Below are positions 10,174 to 20,212 of a DNA stretch of 64,000 nt, piece after piece (the stretch's first letter is position 1; every line of letters starts with the position of its first letter). The position numbers were made by a program, and so were the translations under genes. The notes below the pieces were generated by a model. It did no database searches, was not told where the DNA came from, and saw only the letters and a list, made by a program, of their open reading frames with translations. This DNA is from Schizochytrium sp. TIO01 (Eukaryota; Sar; Bigyra; Thraustochytrida; Thraustochytriidae), in NCBI GenBank assembly GCA_004764695.1, contig SMSO01000037.1, positions 4,214,337 to 4,278,336 of the forward strand, written 5' to 3'.

Positions 10174-10449
10174 ACGCTGCCCTTACAGAGGCGTGGAAAG
10201 TCACACACCGGACACGGAGCAGCACTGGAAAAGGAGGACCATGCCAGTTTATAAAGCTGGTCTTACAGACTTTTTCAACGTTCGCTCCTCACTCATGTTG
10301 TGATCAGAAAAGTTGCAAGCTCCGGGAGAGTAGATCTGAAAGAATGGCTAGAACCCCCAACTCTGAGACTCTCGCTTTGTTTTGACTGTGTCCAAAGCAA
10401 GAAGCGAGGACGCAGGATATCACAGAAGGAGGAGAGTTTTCTCAAGACG

Positions 10450-11691
10450 ATGGCGGAAAATGTCTCTAAGAATGGCGTGGAAACTTGTCAGGTGACCATG
10501 GCTGCCAAACAGCAAGTACTCACAACTGAAGAAAACGACGAAAACCTTGGGGCTGACGCGGGAAACGATGCGGAGCCTCCGAAGTCGCTTGATTCTCAAG
10601 TTTGTAAAGAGGGGAATAATTGTAAAAACGAAGATCAAATGGAGACTAGGTTACTAGATAATTTGGAAAGAGTACTTGTTGAGGAGTTTGGTCTTGCGGC
10701 TTTTGGCAAAGTAATTGTGCAAAAGTGGTTGAAAAAGATAGCTGAAGATTCTCGAGGCCTCGAGCATGTTCGTGACTGGTTCTTGCTGTTATTGAATGAC
10801 CGCCGCCCCAAGAAAGAAAGTATCTCTGAGTGGCAATGGGGATGTCCGGACATTGTACCAGGTCTTCATGCTAGACCTTTCTGGGAAGCAGAGCGCAATG
10901 TTTTAGGATTTTTAAATGAGCTTGAAGCACATGTCGATGTTATTACAAACGAGCTTGAGGAGATGCAAGGAAAACCTGTTTTTCAGCCTTATCGTGCGCC
11001 AACTTGGGCCAACCCCAGTCGGCAAGCCAAAGATGGCATTGGCAGTCTTGGCCATTCCTCTGGTGATTGGAATGTTTGCTACCTTTTCCTTCATAATGTT
11101 GATTTTAAGGATAACCTTGCCCTGTTCCCTAAAACCGCAGAGTTGATTAAGAGTATACCAGGTTGGTATCAGCATGCTTTCTTTTCTGTTTTGGCACCTG
11201 GGACGCATATTGAAAAACACCATGGGCCTACGAATAAGAAGCTTCGTATTCATCTACCCTTAGTTGTTCCCGAAGGCGGCATGAGTGGTATTCGAGTAGG
11301 TCCAGAAAAGCGCATATTCCAGCGAGGCAAATGTATTGTGTTCGATGACTCATTTGAGCACGAGGCATGGAATTCCCATCCATCGAGAGGTCGCATTTGT
11401 TTGATCTTGGACATTTGGCATCCTGCGTTGAGTTTGCAGGAAGTGAATCTGCTCCGATTCTTAGAAAAGGCAAAGATGCATCGCGCGAAGCGCTTGTGTG
11501 AAGTTCAGGATAGCAACGAGGTCAGCCCTATATTGCAGAATTCCTTACAAAAGCCAAGCTCTGATGAACACCTCGACCAAATCAATGCCCCACATAACTC
11601 AAATGCTCTTCCTGAAAATGAAAACTTCTACGCGCTCCTAGACCGTACCAAAAGTATGCGGAAGAGACTAGAGCCTAATTCTGCTCCGTAG
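10450..11691 (+). CDS. Aspartyl/asparaginyl beta-hydroxylase-like 2-oxoglutarate dioxygenase
   Basis: The catalytic domain (about residues 205-330 from this start) matches the Asp/Asn beta-hydroxylase family. It has PFW before the domain, the first iron His in EKHHGPTN (H258), the 2-oxoglutarate region KLRIHLPL, FDDSFEHEAWN with the second iron His (H304), and the distal Arg in RGRICLILD. The family uses iron and 2-oxoglutarate to hydroxylate Asp or Asn, often in EGF-like modules. No transmembrane segment is visible, unlike animal ASPH, so the protein looks soluble. The frame is open from an earlier Met at 10300, but that stretch is basic and unlike a protein start. The Met at 10450 begins an ordinary acidic N-terminus and is preferred. 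The tRNA-Sec gene lies divergently 277 bp upstream. Confidence 0.82.
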   Translation: MAENVSKNGVETCQVTMAAKQQVLTTEENDENLGADAGNDAEPPKSLDSQVCKEGNNCKNEDQMETRLLDNLERVLVEEFGLAAFGKVIVQKWLKKIAEDSRGLEHVRDWFLLLLNDRRPKKESISEWQWGCPDIVPGLHARPFWEAERNVLGFLNELEAHVDVITNELEEMQGKPVFQPYRAPTWANPSRQAKDGIGSLGHSSGDWNVCYLFLHNVDFKDNLALFPKTAELIKSIPGWYQHAFFSVLAPGTHIEKHHGPTNKKLRIHLPLVVPEGGMSGIRVGPEKRIFQRGKCIVFDDSFEHEAWNSHPSRGRICLILDIWHPALSLQEVNLLRFLEKAKMHRAKRLCEVQDSNEVSPILQNSLQKPSSDEHLDQINAPHNSNALPENENFYALLDRTKSMRKRLEPNSAP

Positions 11692-13065
11692 AGAAAATCT
11701 ATTAGTAAATATCTTTTATTCAGATCACGTTGGGGCTGTCTCTATTTTTAAAGTAATGTGTCTTTGTGTCTATAATGCTTTCGCCTTTAAGCTCTGCGGT
11801 ATGAATGACGCATCAATTCAGATTTCCTGAAAGCTCAGCAAGAATTCCCGTGTCAAGGTCACAAACGATCTCTTTGAGTCTTTCTAACGATTAAAATATC
11901 ACAAACAAGGGGGCTGTAGCAGCAGCTAACATTCATCAAGTTCATTACTCCAACAACATGGTAAACTCAATCTGTACATATGGAACGCTCCATTAATACT
12001 CTGAAAAAGTCACGTTTTCAAGCAAGATAATGCACTCATTTGAAACAGCCAGCGGTCACCTACACACATAGTAAGAAAAACTCAGAGTTACCTTTCCAGG
12101 TCATCTGGCTGCAGATTTCATAGCCAATTATCCTGGGGAATGATAGGCTATTTATATCATATCTTTCCTGAGTAGTCCATTTTGTTAGACATGGAATATT
12201 ACGTAGGTATATATCTGCATTCATGAAGACTCCTATACTTCCATGATATTATGTCAATGTGTGCTCTAGGTGTCTTTTTAAAAATGACTAAGTACCATAC
12301 GAAAGCTACAGAAGAGACGCCGCGCTCTTCATGCGAAGTTATTTCTAATCTTCCGAAGTTACGTTTAACCGGCGCGGGAAGGTGTGTACTCTGGTACCCA
12401 GCAATATAACTTATGATATGCTACTAGTAGTATAGGACTGCTAATCAACTCATCTTCGCAAGTTTGTACTAGTAGCATCAATTTACGCGTTACATTTGAA
12501 TCAATCATGAACGAGAGGACATCAGCGCGGCAAGCAATCGACGTAACGAAAAAATAGCATCTATGAAGAGAAAGAAAAAAAAGTCTAATCTGGTAGGTAA
12601 CCAAGGCCAAGCTGCAGAAGTCAGTACCACAGGCAGTGGAGCGCATCTCTTGCTGCACAGGTAATCTCAAACCCCGTGCTCCGGCCGAGGCCGGCAGGCC
12701 ATATCTGCCTATTCTTCTGGAGCTTAGGACAAAGCTCGGCAGGCTAATACGCAGCAGAGAACTCTTGACAACAGATCATTGAATCTTACTTGCGCGTATC
12801 ATTCCTGCGACAGCTGATACCTTTGTTTTGGTTTCTGGATGCATTGTTACACGAGGTTAAACTAGTTTTCTTGTGCGGTGGCTAAATCTATCTTGCGGTG
12901 GCCGGCTTAGCTATCACATAGAACATTCGAACTAAGTGAGAGTTAAAATCAGAGTCCTGCATTTAGTTGGTTACTCTTGCAGGTTTTCATAGACAAACAC
13001 CGTGACAAATCTTATTGGTTCTTTTCTGCGCCCGGTCCCCCACGCGCGCACAAATCTTGGACAAA
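11692..13065. other. Intergenic region
   Basis: 3' flank of the hydroxylase gene and promoter of the kinase gene. No supported gene; a 101-codon frame on the minus strand (12365-12670) has no features. Confidence 0.55.
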
Positions 13066-14778
13066 ATGATGGATGATGAGGACTTCTTCAATGACGTTGG
13101 TAATAGTGAGATGAACATGAGTATGCATGTTACCCTCCTTCGAATTGGCCAGAAACCAGAACCTAAATACGGAGTGGCACTTTACATTGACCCAGAGGTA
13201 AAATTGCAAACCTTTCTGAAAAAAGCTGCTGATAGACTCGGCGTGAATGAGGCCATACAAGTTCTCAATGTTGATGGCGATGTTGTGGACGATTTTGTAC
13301 TGGTAAACAATAAAGAAGTGCTATATATTGTCACAGATGAAGACGACCCCCGATCAGCAAACCCAGAAACGGCGAGACAGGATGAGGCTGTGGATGTAAT
13401 GTCTGAGTCTGGTTCAAGTGTTACTTGGGGAGGTGAGCGCGTCGGAAGCTATATTCTCGGAAAATTTCTTGGGAGTGGTTCCTTTGGTAAAGTTCATATT
13501 GGTACTCATGTGATGACAAACGAACAGGTAGCTCTCAAATTCTTAAGCAAAAATCAAATGGGCAGCACCCAAGATGCTGAGAGAGTTTTTACAGAGATCC
13601 AATGTTTGAATTCTTTAGATCACCCAAATGTTATAAAACTTCTTCAGGTGATTCAGACGGCTGATGATATGGTGCTGGCATTAGAGTTTGCTAGCGGTGG
13701 GGATCTTAAAGAGGTTGTTGAACAGGGTGCTCTTGAAGAGGATCTCGCTTCACGTATATTTGTTCAGATCCTGGAGGGTGTGACGTATTGCCACCGCCAC
13801 CATATCATTCATTATGATCTCAAACTTGAGAATATTCTTCTCGCTGAAGTGCCAGATCACCTCTTGGAGCAGTCAGGGAAGAGTGAGAGAGCTATCGTAG
13901 ACGATAAAAGACAATCCCTATCTGGGTCGCTTAGCCCAGAAGAAAACGAACAGTTGGCACGGCGTAGACGGCTTCTGGGGCTGCAAGTTAAAATCACCGA
14001 CTTTGGATTGTCGCAGCTATGTAACCCCGGTCAGACATCTGACTATACTGCTGGCAGTCTAGCATATATTGCACCGGAGGTGTTTGAGACAAGCGAGACC
14101 GCCGGTCCGCCTCGCGATGTATGGTCGCTGGGGGTGATTTTGTTCACAATGGTATGCGGGCGACTACCTTTTTCTGGGTCCAGCTTTCATGAGGTCTCTG
14201 AGAAGATTCGCCGGGGTAGCTACTCATGGGAGAACACTGAAACAACAGTATCTGAATCCTTTAAGCAACTCATTGCCGGGATGCTCAACACAAACCCGAA
14301 TGAGCGTATGAATGTTTCTGAAGTTCGCCTCATGTCATGGATTGACCGAGGCCTTCCGCACACCCGTGGCGAGGGTCCACAGCCTCACAAAGAACCCGAG
14401 CCAGGAGGTTCTCAAACAGCAAGGTCACCTTCTCTTGAGAAACAAGCTCAGAGTGCAGCACCCGCAGCCGCAGAAACCATAAATTTAAGTATTTCCTCTC
14501 AGACAATACAAGGTGCCGCTCGGCCGGCATCCTCTAGCTCTTCACCCAAGGAACCACGAGGGGGTCATTCCAATCACGGCGTTCACCAATCCCATCGCCG
14601 GCTTCTCCCAAACCAAAGCCCCAAAGGTACTTCAGATCAGTCACGACCAAAATCAAGCCATTCGAGTAGTTCAGGAAGTGGAAAGCGCTTGCATACTGTT
14701 CAAATTTTAGAACGGAGGCCCTCTACAAGCGGAAGCTCTCGAAGCAAAACTGCAACGAGTCTTCCCCCAATTACGTAA
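13066..14778 (+). CDS. CAMK-like Ser/Thr protein kinase with HYD catalytic motif
   Basis: A 570-residue kinase. Residues about 20-90 form a small beta-rich module (ending DFVLVNNKEVLYIV) that looks like a ubiquitin-like or doublecortin-like fold; I cannot name it with certainty. The kinase domain (about 128-420) has the glycine loop LGSGSFGKV, the lysine in VALKFL, the alpha-C Glu in FTEIQ, DFGLS, YIAPEVF and DVWSLGVILF. The catalytic loop reads IIHYDLKLENIL, so the Arg of HRD is replaced by Tyr while the catalytic Asp, Lys and Asn stay. This makes it a non-RD kinase that should be active. An insert of about 50 residues separates the catalytic loop from DFG. The tail is Ser/Pro-rich and disordered. 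The overall look is that of the SNF1/AMPK-like CAMK branch. The start is placed at the Met followed by MDDEDFF; the frame opens 51 nt earlier. Confidence 0.83.
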   Translation: MMDDEDFFNDVGNSEMNMSMHVTLLRIGQKPEPKYGVALYIDPEVKLQTFLKKAADRLGVNEAIQVLNVDGDVVDDFVLVNNKEVLYIVTDEDDPRSANPETARQDEAVDVMSESGSSVTWGGERVGSYILGKFLGSGSFGKVHIGTHVMTNEQVALKFLSKNQMGSTQDAERVFTEIQCLNSLDHPNVIKLLQVIQTADDMVLALEFASGGDLKEVVEQGALEEDLASRIFVQILEGVTYCHRHHIIHYDLKLENILLAEVPDHLLEQSGKSERAIVDDKRQSLSGSLSPEENEQLARRRRLLGLQVKITDFGLSQLCNPGQTSDYTAGSLAYIAPEVFETSETAGPPRDVWSLGVILFTMVCGRLPFSGSSFHEVSEKIRRGSYSWENTETTVSESFKQLIAGMLNTNPNERMNVSEVRLMSWIDRGLPHTRGEGPQPHKEPEPGGSQTARSPSLEKQAQSAAPAAAETINLSISSQTIQGAARPASSSSSPKEPRGGHSNHGVHQSHRRLLPNQSPKGTSDQSRPKSSHSSSSGSGKRLHTVQILERRPSTSGSSRSKTATSLPPIT

Positions 14779-15291
14779 CTTATCACTTCTGAGCGGTGTG
14801 ACTCATTGCTCTGATAGAAATAGCTAATAAATCGTGTTTGTACTAACTGTCATATATATTCTGAAAGTATGTTCGTTTTACTTAAACAATTGAAAAGGCA
14901 GCTAATCACGAGTGTATATATCCAACGTCTCTATGCAGGATTACCGCGCTCTGTGCAACACTTGCTCTTTCCCTCAAACTAAGAAAGGTACCTTGCATTT
15001 ACTATTGCAACTACTTTCATATGCAAACGTGAATATAGTACAATTGGTGTTGGAAGCTGTGGGATACGCCCATATTGAACTTTCAGTTTGAGGTTGAGAG
15101 ACAAGATTTGCACTAACGATTCTAAGATGCTATATTCATAGTAAGAAAGCTTAGTAAGATATGAGTTATGTAAAATTAGGGAGTAAAATTGAATACTCAC
15201 GCACTGCAGTGCATAAGAGGTATCACAGATTAGAACATGCCAATAAAGTATTTAGTGGCATACATAGGTGGGAACACAGGTCTTAATATTC
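14779..15291. other. Convergent 3' spacer
   Basis: The shared 3' region of the kinase (plus) and ankyrin (minus) genes. AT-rich, with nothing else recognisable. Confidence 0.55.
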
Positions 15292-15954
15292 TTAAGCCTC
15301 ACGTTGCTCAAGGAATTCAACCATGGCACGGAGGCGCTCGCCCTCCTTTCCAGACTCGAGCATGTCTTCGTCCTCAAGCTCCTCTTTCATAGCTTGCAGA
15401 GGAGTAAAGCCATCCTCATTCTCAATTGAAAGATCACCGTTGTGCTCAAGGAGCAGTTTCATGCACTCAAGGCTCGTGGTGCAGTAGTGCAGTGCGGTAT
15501 CACCCTCATCGTCAGCCTTATTGACCTCAATCCCATCCTGCTCCAAAAGGAATTTAACAACCTCAACCCTGCCATAAGAGGCAGCAGCCATGAGTGGAGT
15601 GTATCCATTATCATCGTTGATATTGACGTCGCATTTGCCAGACACAACCAGCGCACGAAGTGTAGCAAGATCTCCGGAAGTAGCAAGAAGAACAATATTG
15701 TCTCCACTGGTGGCAGCATCGTCAAGCGCGGCTTCGTCAAGATCCACATCGCTAGAGTTTGAAGCAGATTCTGCGCCGTCGTCGTCCTCATCTTCGTTCA
15801 TTTCAACGCCGTCCATGCGTTTTGCAAGAGCAGCCAAATCGGATAGCGAGAGTTGCACCACCTCAGCATCGTCCTCTACAATCTCCACATTAGAGGCGGC
15901 CTGCATGGACTCATCGGTGTTGTTGTTGTTGTTTTCTGGGGAAGAAGAAGACAT
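15292..15954 (-). CDS. Ankyrin-repeat protein
   Basis: A 220-residue acidic protein. The first 90 residues are Asp/Glu/Ser-rich and disordered. From about 85 onward come three to four ankyrin repeats: a divergent one (NIVLLATSGDLATLRALVVSG), DDNGYTPLMAAASYGRVEVVKFLLEQ, DDEGDTALHYC...CMKLLLEH and a closing EDGFTPLQAM. No catalytic domain is present, so it is presumably a binding adaptor. Codon use is GC-leaning like that of well-expressed genes. It is transcribed away from the SAM-domain gene. Confidence 0.85.
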   Translation of the reverse strand: MSSSSPENNNNNTDESMQAASNVEIVEDDAEVVQLSLSDLAALAKRMDGVEMNEDEDDDGAESASNSSDVDLDEAALDDAATSGDNIVLLATSGDLATLRALVVSGKCDVNINDDNGYTPLMAAASYGRVEVVKFLLEQDGIEVNKADDEGDTALHYCTTSLECMKLLLEHNGDLSIENEDGFTPLQAMKEELEDEDMLESGKEGERLRAMVEFLEQREA

Positions 15955-16976
15955 TGCCTTGGCGTTGGTGGTGTAGTTGAAGTCTAAATAGAGTTTGTCT
16001 ACGTAGTCAATCGTTGATCTCGATAAACTACGAACTTCGAAGTGACCTAATCAATCTACTAACTGTTAGCAGAGAGAAGACAATCACAAACAGAAGTTTG
16101 TTCTAGGTCAGTCAAACAAGAAGCACTCTATTATCGCTGCCCTCGGTTCTGCAGCGAAGAATCAATCGTCACTAGCGTGGGTATTTATTTGATGGATTGC
16201 TTGCTCTCAGGGCTCTTTTCATTCCCTTTCCTTTCTTTTTTTAAAAATAAAATAATTAATGTCACATAGGTAGAATATAAGGTCCTCCTCCTTCACTTTT
16301 ATTGTCGCCTTTCAACTCTCTCCATGATCATTCATTCATTCTCTTTCTCACTCTTTTCTTCTATTCTTTGTGTTCCAGGTTGATTGGCCGCTCCGATTTT
16401 ACCCAAAATATCCTTTTTACTGTGGACATAAGAGGTAATTGCTCAACGGCTATTATTTTTTCAGACAAAAAAAAAAGGTTAACTTCGCAGGCAATAATTA
16501 GGTGTGGCTATGAGGAATGCTATTTGGAGAACATCTTATGCACGTGTCTAGGGAGAAGATTCCAAGAAATCAACCTAATTAAATCAGCAATGCAATAGCA
16601 CAAGCAAGAGCACAGAAAGAGATACGTGTATCTTATATGTTATGCCATGTTCTGCTGTTTTCGTCCTTTAAGTATTCAAAGGTAATTTCTTGCTCGTAAA
16701 ATAACAAAACTCAACGTAGTCTGCAGAAACTGCACAAGCATTAGTAGAAAGATCAAACGTTGTCTCAAATTTTTGATTGGATTGTGCCTTGCGACACTCG
16801 GGCAGAGAGTAGCAAAGAAATAAGGCGAGGGAAAGAGCTTTGTAAACAGACGTCCGACTTTCTGACCAGCTACAAGAGCACAAGCGATCACTCGCTTGTG
16901 TCTCACCCTATTTCTGTACAATTGCAAGTAGCTACCTATATAAGAACTCTTGTGCATAATATTTGTCAGCAAGACA
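15955..16976. other. Divergent promoter region
   Basis: Lies between the starts of the ankyrin gene (minus) and the SAM-domain gene (plus), so it should hold both promoters. It contains pyrimidine-rich tracts and no supported gene. Confidence 0.55.
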
Positions 16977-18191
16977 ATGTCTCGCAGTTCGAGCAAAAGC
17001 TCACTGAGGAAAGGTCAAGGCGTAAAAACCTCAGATAGATTAAGAGAGGAGAACATGCAGATGGAATACAACCTTCATAAGCTACGTAGTGCACTAGATC
17101 GTGAACGTGCAAAGGCTATGCCTGCATCAAACGGCCCAGGTCCAATTTGGCAGAGTGCCTCAGCACAAAAAGGCTCCCTACGAACCTATGCAAATGATGT
17201 TCGAGCATCAAGCTCCTCAAGTCGCCATGTATCGGAGAGAAAATCATCGTCCAGTCTTGACACTGCTGGATCGAGTTCGTCTCAAGCTTCGCCGACTGCG
17301 CGTAAAACGAAGAAAAGGGTCTTGCGTGGCAATGAATGCCTTTCATGGACTAAAGGTGATATTTTAGCTTGGTTGCAGAGCATTGGTCTCGGAAAACACA
17401 AATCAGTATTTTCTGAGAATGAGATTGATGGGTCTGTCTTGCTAGAAATTGGTGTAGATGACCTTGACTACATGGGTATTACAGCCCTTGCTCATCGAAA
17501 GACTTTGCTGAAAGAGGTTGCCCGTCTCAAGCGATGTGTCGACTCTGAGTCAGGCTCAAGACCCCAATCTCGGCAACTTCAGCCTTTACGTGATGGGTCC
17601 GCATGTGATAGTCCATCAACCGCTTATGCTTCTTGCGATGTAGTTGAGCAGAAGGCTCAACCAGGTGCGAGTACAGGAGGGTATCAGGGAGATATACTAG
17701 ATGAGGAGGCTGAACACGAAGCTTTCAAACGGGCTGTGGAAGAATGGCGTAACGCAGGGAAAACGCAAAAGCAACGAAGCGCGCGAGAGTCTAAAGATGG
17801 CTTTACATCAGATGGCCCCATGGTACGCGAGGTAATTATTCAGAGTGCACGTGAATACAAGACCTCGGATGATGAAACCGATCGTTCAGAAAACTCCCGC
17901 TGGGGTGGTGAATTAGATGAAGAAGCTGAAAAGCGCGCATTTCAAGAAGCGGTGCGTCAATGGAGAAGTGCAGGGGATTCAAAAATTGATGTAATCGACT
18001 ATTCATCACATAAACAAGATACTCAATGTCAACGAGAGGAACGCACGAAGGCAATGCTTGAAGAGTACGAAGCAAACTTAAAGAAGAAAAGTACAGGCAC
18101 AGATCAAAGGCTTGGCAAGCCGCAGATGAAAAAAAACACAAGTTTTGCAACTATTGACGTCTCTGGCTGGGACTTTGATGCCGCCTTTTAA
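16977..18191 (+). CDS. SAM-domain protein with a repeated LDEEAE...W motif
   Basis: A 404-residue protein. Residues 20-50 form a short helix likely to coil, followed by a Ser-rich linker. A SAM domain follows (about 122-186; starts WTKGDILAWLQSIGLG, contains IDGSVLLEIGVDDL and YMGITALAHRKTLL). SAM domains bind other SAM domains or sometimes RNA. After it come two copies of a 20-odd-residue motif, LDEEAEHEAFKRAVEEWR and LDEEAEKRAFQEAVRQWR, about 70 residues apart, each probably one helix with a conserved Trp-Arg end. The function of that motif is unknown to me. The start Met is the one directly before SRSSSKSS; the frame opens 27 nt earlier. Confidence 0.8.
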   Translation: MSRSSSKSSLRKGQGVKTSDRLREENMQMEYNLHKLRSALDRERAKAMPASNGPGPIWQSASAQKGSLRTYANDVRASSSSSRHVSERKSSSSLDTAGSSSSQASPTARKTKKRVLRGNECLSWTKGDILAWLQSIGLGKHKSVFSENEIDGSVLLEIGVDDLDYMGITALAHRKTLLKEVARLKRCVDSESGSRPQSRQLQPLRDGSACDSPSTAYASCDVVEQKAQPGASTGGYQGDILDEEAEHEAFKRAVEEWRNAGKTQKQRSARESKDGFTSDGPMVREVIIQSAREYKTSDDETDRSENSRWGGELDEEAEKRAFQEAVRQWRSAGDSKIDVIDYSSHKQDTQCQREERTKAMLEEYEANLKKKSTGTDQRLGKPQMKKNTSFATIDVSGWDFDAAF

Positions 18192-19312
18192 CGAGGATGT
18201 CTCTCCTCGTATTGGCCCTTTTCTTTTTCATTGTAACATCTACTTGTTTAAAACTTTGTTGCAACGTTTCGTTATGATAGAGATTTGGTTATGTTTCACG
18301 AATTTCCTATATGACGTACCGAAACAATCATGGAAATGGTTGTATAACAAATTTAGCTTCTGCACAACTATTTCTCGTTTAGAGTTCATGAGAAGTTCAA
18401 CAATATCAACTTTGTTAAGCTGACGGGCTGGACAAAATCGTCAGAAATTAAACGGCCACTGGAAAAATTTCAACATTACCAAACTAAAATTCAAAGTGGT
18501 TGAAAAGTACTGGTTTGTCATTTTTTGGCCCCTTCGCGCTCTCAGGTGCTCATTTTTAAAAGTGGGTTTCTCCATAGTATCTTTGAGTCTCGAGATGGAA
18601 CTCTTAACGAAATAGCCCAAATATATCTGAATAGTTTAGAACACGGTTTTCAGTGTGCACCTGTTCCACCCTAAAGGTGAGCATGAAAAGAGTCATATTT
18701 CTTATTTTTACTTAAGGTGGGACACTGCCTTAACATGCTTAATGAAGAATTTTTTAATTAAGATAATAAAAAAAGAAAAAGAAGAACAAGATTTTGCTAA
18801 TTTATGAAGTCTTTCTTTGCTTGTTGTTCATTTGTTTTAAAGCGAAATTTTCTTAATTCGTCTGAGGCCTTAGTTTTTTTCCCTTATGCGGGTCTCAAAC
18901 GGCAAACCTTGAAATCAAGGCTGGTGTTCCATATTTTCAGGAATTCATCGTTTAAAATAGTGTATCATCCACTGAAATATACGGTTTATATCCCACTAGG
19001 TATCACCTAAGATTATATAATATCGTGCCCCAAGTAAGCTCTTCTTAGGTACTGTACAGCTCAAATAAATGAAGGCCAATCAAGGCATATTCTCAAGAGA
19101 ACCGGGTCAGGCAAAAGAAGAAAACTTAATCGATTTGAAGAAGCATGTCCCAAGGAAGGTCCGAGCAACCTTGTACACGAGTTGACCAAAATCTGCACAT
19201 CCCGTTCGAAGTCCGAAATATAATTCCTCTAGACTGAAAACTTGAATCCATACGTGATCTCTCATATGTACTCTTCGAGTGATTGATAGGTTGTATTTGC
19301 ATGTTATGAAGC
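18192..19312. other. Convergent 3' spacer
   Basis: AT-rich region between the 3' ends of the SAM-domain gene and the EGF gene. No supported gene. Confidence 0.55.
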
Positions 19313-20212
19313 TCAAGTTGCTAAGGCATCAATAATAGAGCAGCTTTCACCTCTGTAGCCTGTGAAGCAAGTACAGACTCCAGTATCGTAGTCACAAATT
19401 CCACGATTTGAGCAGTCAACATGACAAAGATTTCCCGAGGCTCCTCCATTAACAGTATCGTCAGTAATTTCCCCAGTGATGAAATCCTGCAATTTGTTTT
19501 CACAGTCTGTCTCGTCTTCATCAGTCATTGGGTCATTTCCACTTGGACACCTTCGCTTCTCGCAATATGTTCCGAAATACTCTGGAAGCTGTGTTTCATC
19601 ATCAGCAAGTCCAACTGTCCAGCTGCTGTCGCAATAGCAGCCTGTAATCATATCTTCGTCCCAAGTTGTGGTCGTTGGGTATCCACCATACGATGTTGCC
19701 GATGTGAGGGGTTGGGCATCAGATTTAGTGGCCAGTTCTGCAAGAGTGAGGCATTGCCCGTGCCCATTGCAAGACACCGCATCGTCTTCAGTGCTCATTT
19801 TGCATGATCGACGTTCGCATGCACTGCCATCATAGCCTTCAAAGCACGTGCACACGCCTGTGAGGCGATTGCAGTATCCCGCATCGGAGCACTCAACCTC
19901 CTGGTGAGCTTGAGTTGCACTGATTGGAATATCTGCCCACGATTTACCAAATGGACAAACACGTTCCGAGCAATCTGGAGCAGGGTGTGGAGGTTGGAGT
20001 TTTCGGGCGAGCTCGGTGACACTGCCGAATCCCTCGTAGCACGAGCAGGCTTTGGTTTGAGAAGTGCAGGTCCCGTGGCCGCTGCAAGTGACGAGAACGC
20101 CGTCCACCATGGCTTGAAAAACGGAGCATTCGTACGAAGCTTCTGTGGCGTGCCATAGAACACTCCAGAGAAGTAGGGACGAAAGTCGAGACAATATCAT
20201 TGTGCTGGCCAT
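19313..20212 (-). CDS. Secreted EGF-module protein, SIG1/mastigoneme type
   Basis: A 299-residue protein with a signal peptide (about 1-25, hydrophobic core LLLWSVLW). The rest is a chain of Cys-rich EGF-like modules of the tenascin type: CSGHGTC...CSCYEGFG, CSDAGYCNRLTGVCTCFEGYDGSACERRSC, CNGHGQC...CYCDSSW and CSNRGICDYDTGVCTCFTGYRGESC. Between them lie stretches starting R-x-CP-x-G-x(4-8)-W or D, such as RVCPFGKSWADIP. This spacing is that of SIG1-like proteins of diatoms and the Ocm mastigoneme proteins of chrysophytes. An extracellular role, perhaps in the tubular hairs of the zoospore flagellum or in adhesion, is inferred. There is no membrane anchor at the C-terminus. Confidence 0.8.
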   Translation of the reverse strand: MASTMILSRLSSLLLWSVLWHATEASYECSVFQAMVDGVLVTCSGHGTCTSQTKACSCYEGFGSVTELARKLQPPHPAPDCSERVCPFGKSWADIPISATQAHQEVECSDAGYCNRLTGVCTCFEGYDGSACERRSCKMSTEDDAVSCNGHGQCLTLAELATKSDAQPLTSATSYGGYPTTTTWDEDMITGCYCDSSWTVGLADDETQLPEYFGTYCEKRRCPSGNDPMTDEDETDCENKLQDFITGEITDDTVNGGASGNLCHVDCSNRGICDYDTGVCTCFTGYRGESCSIIDALAT

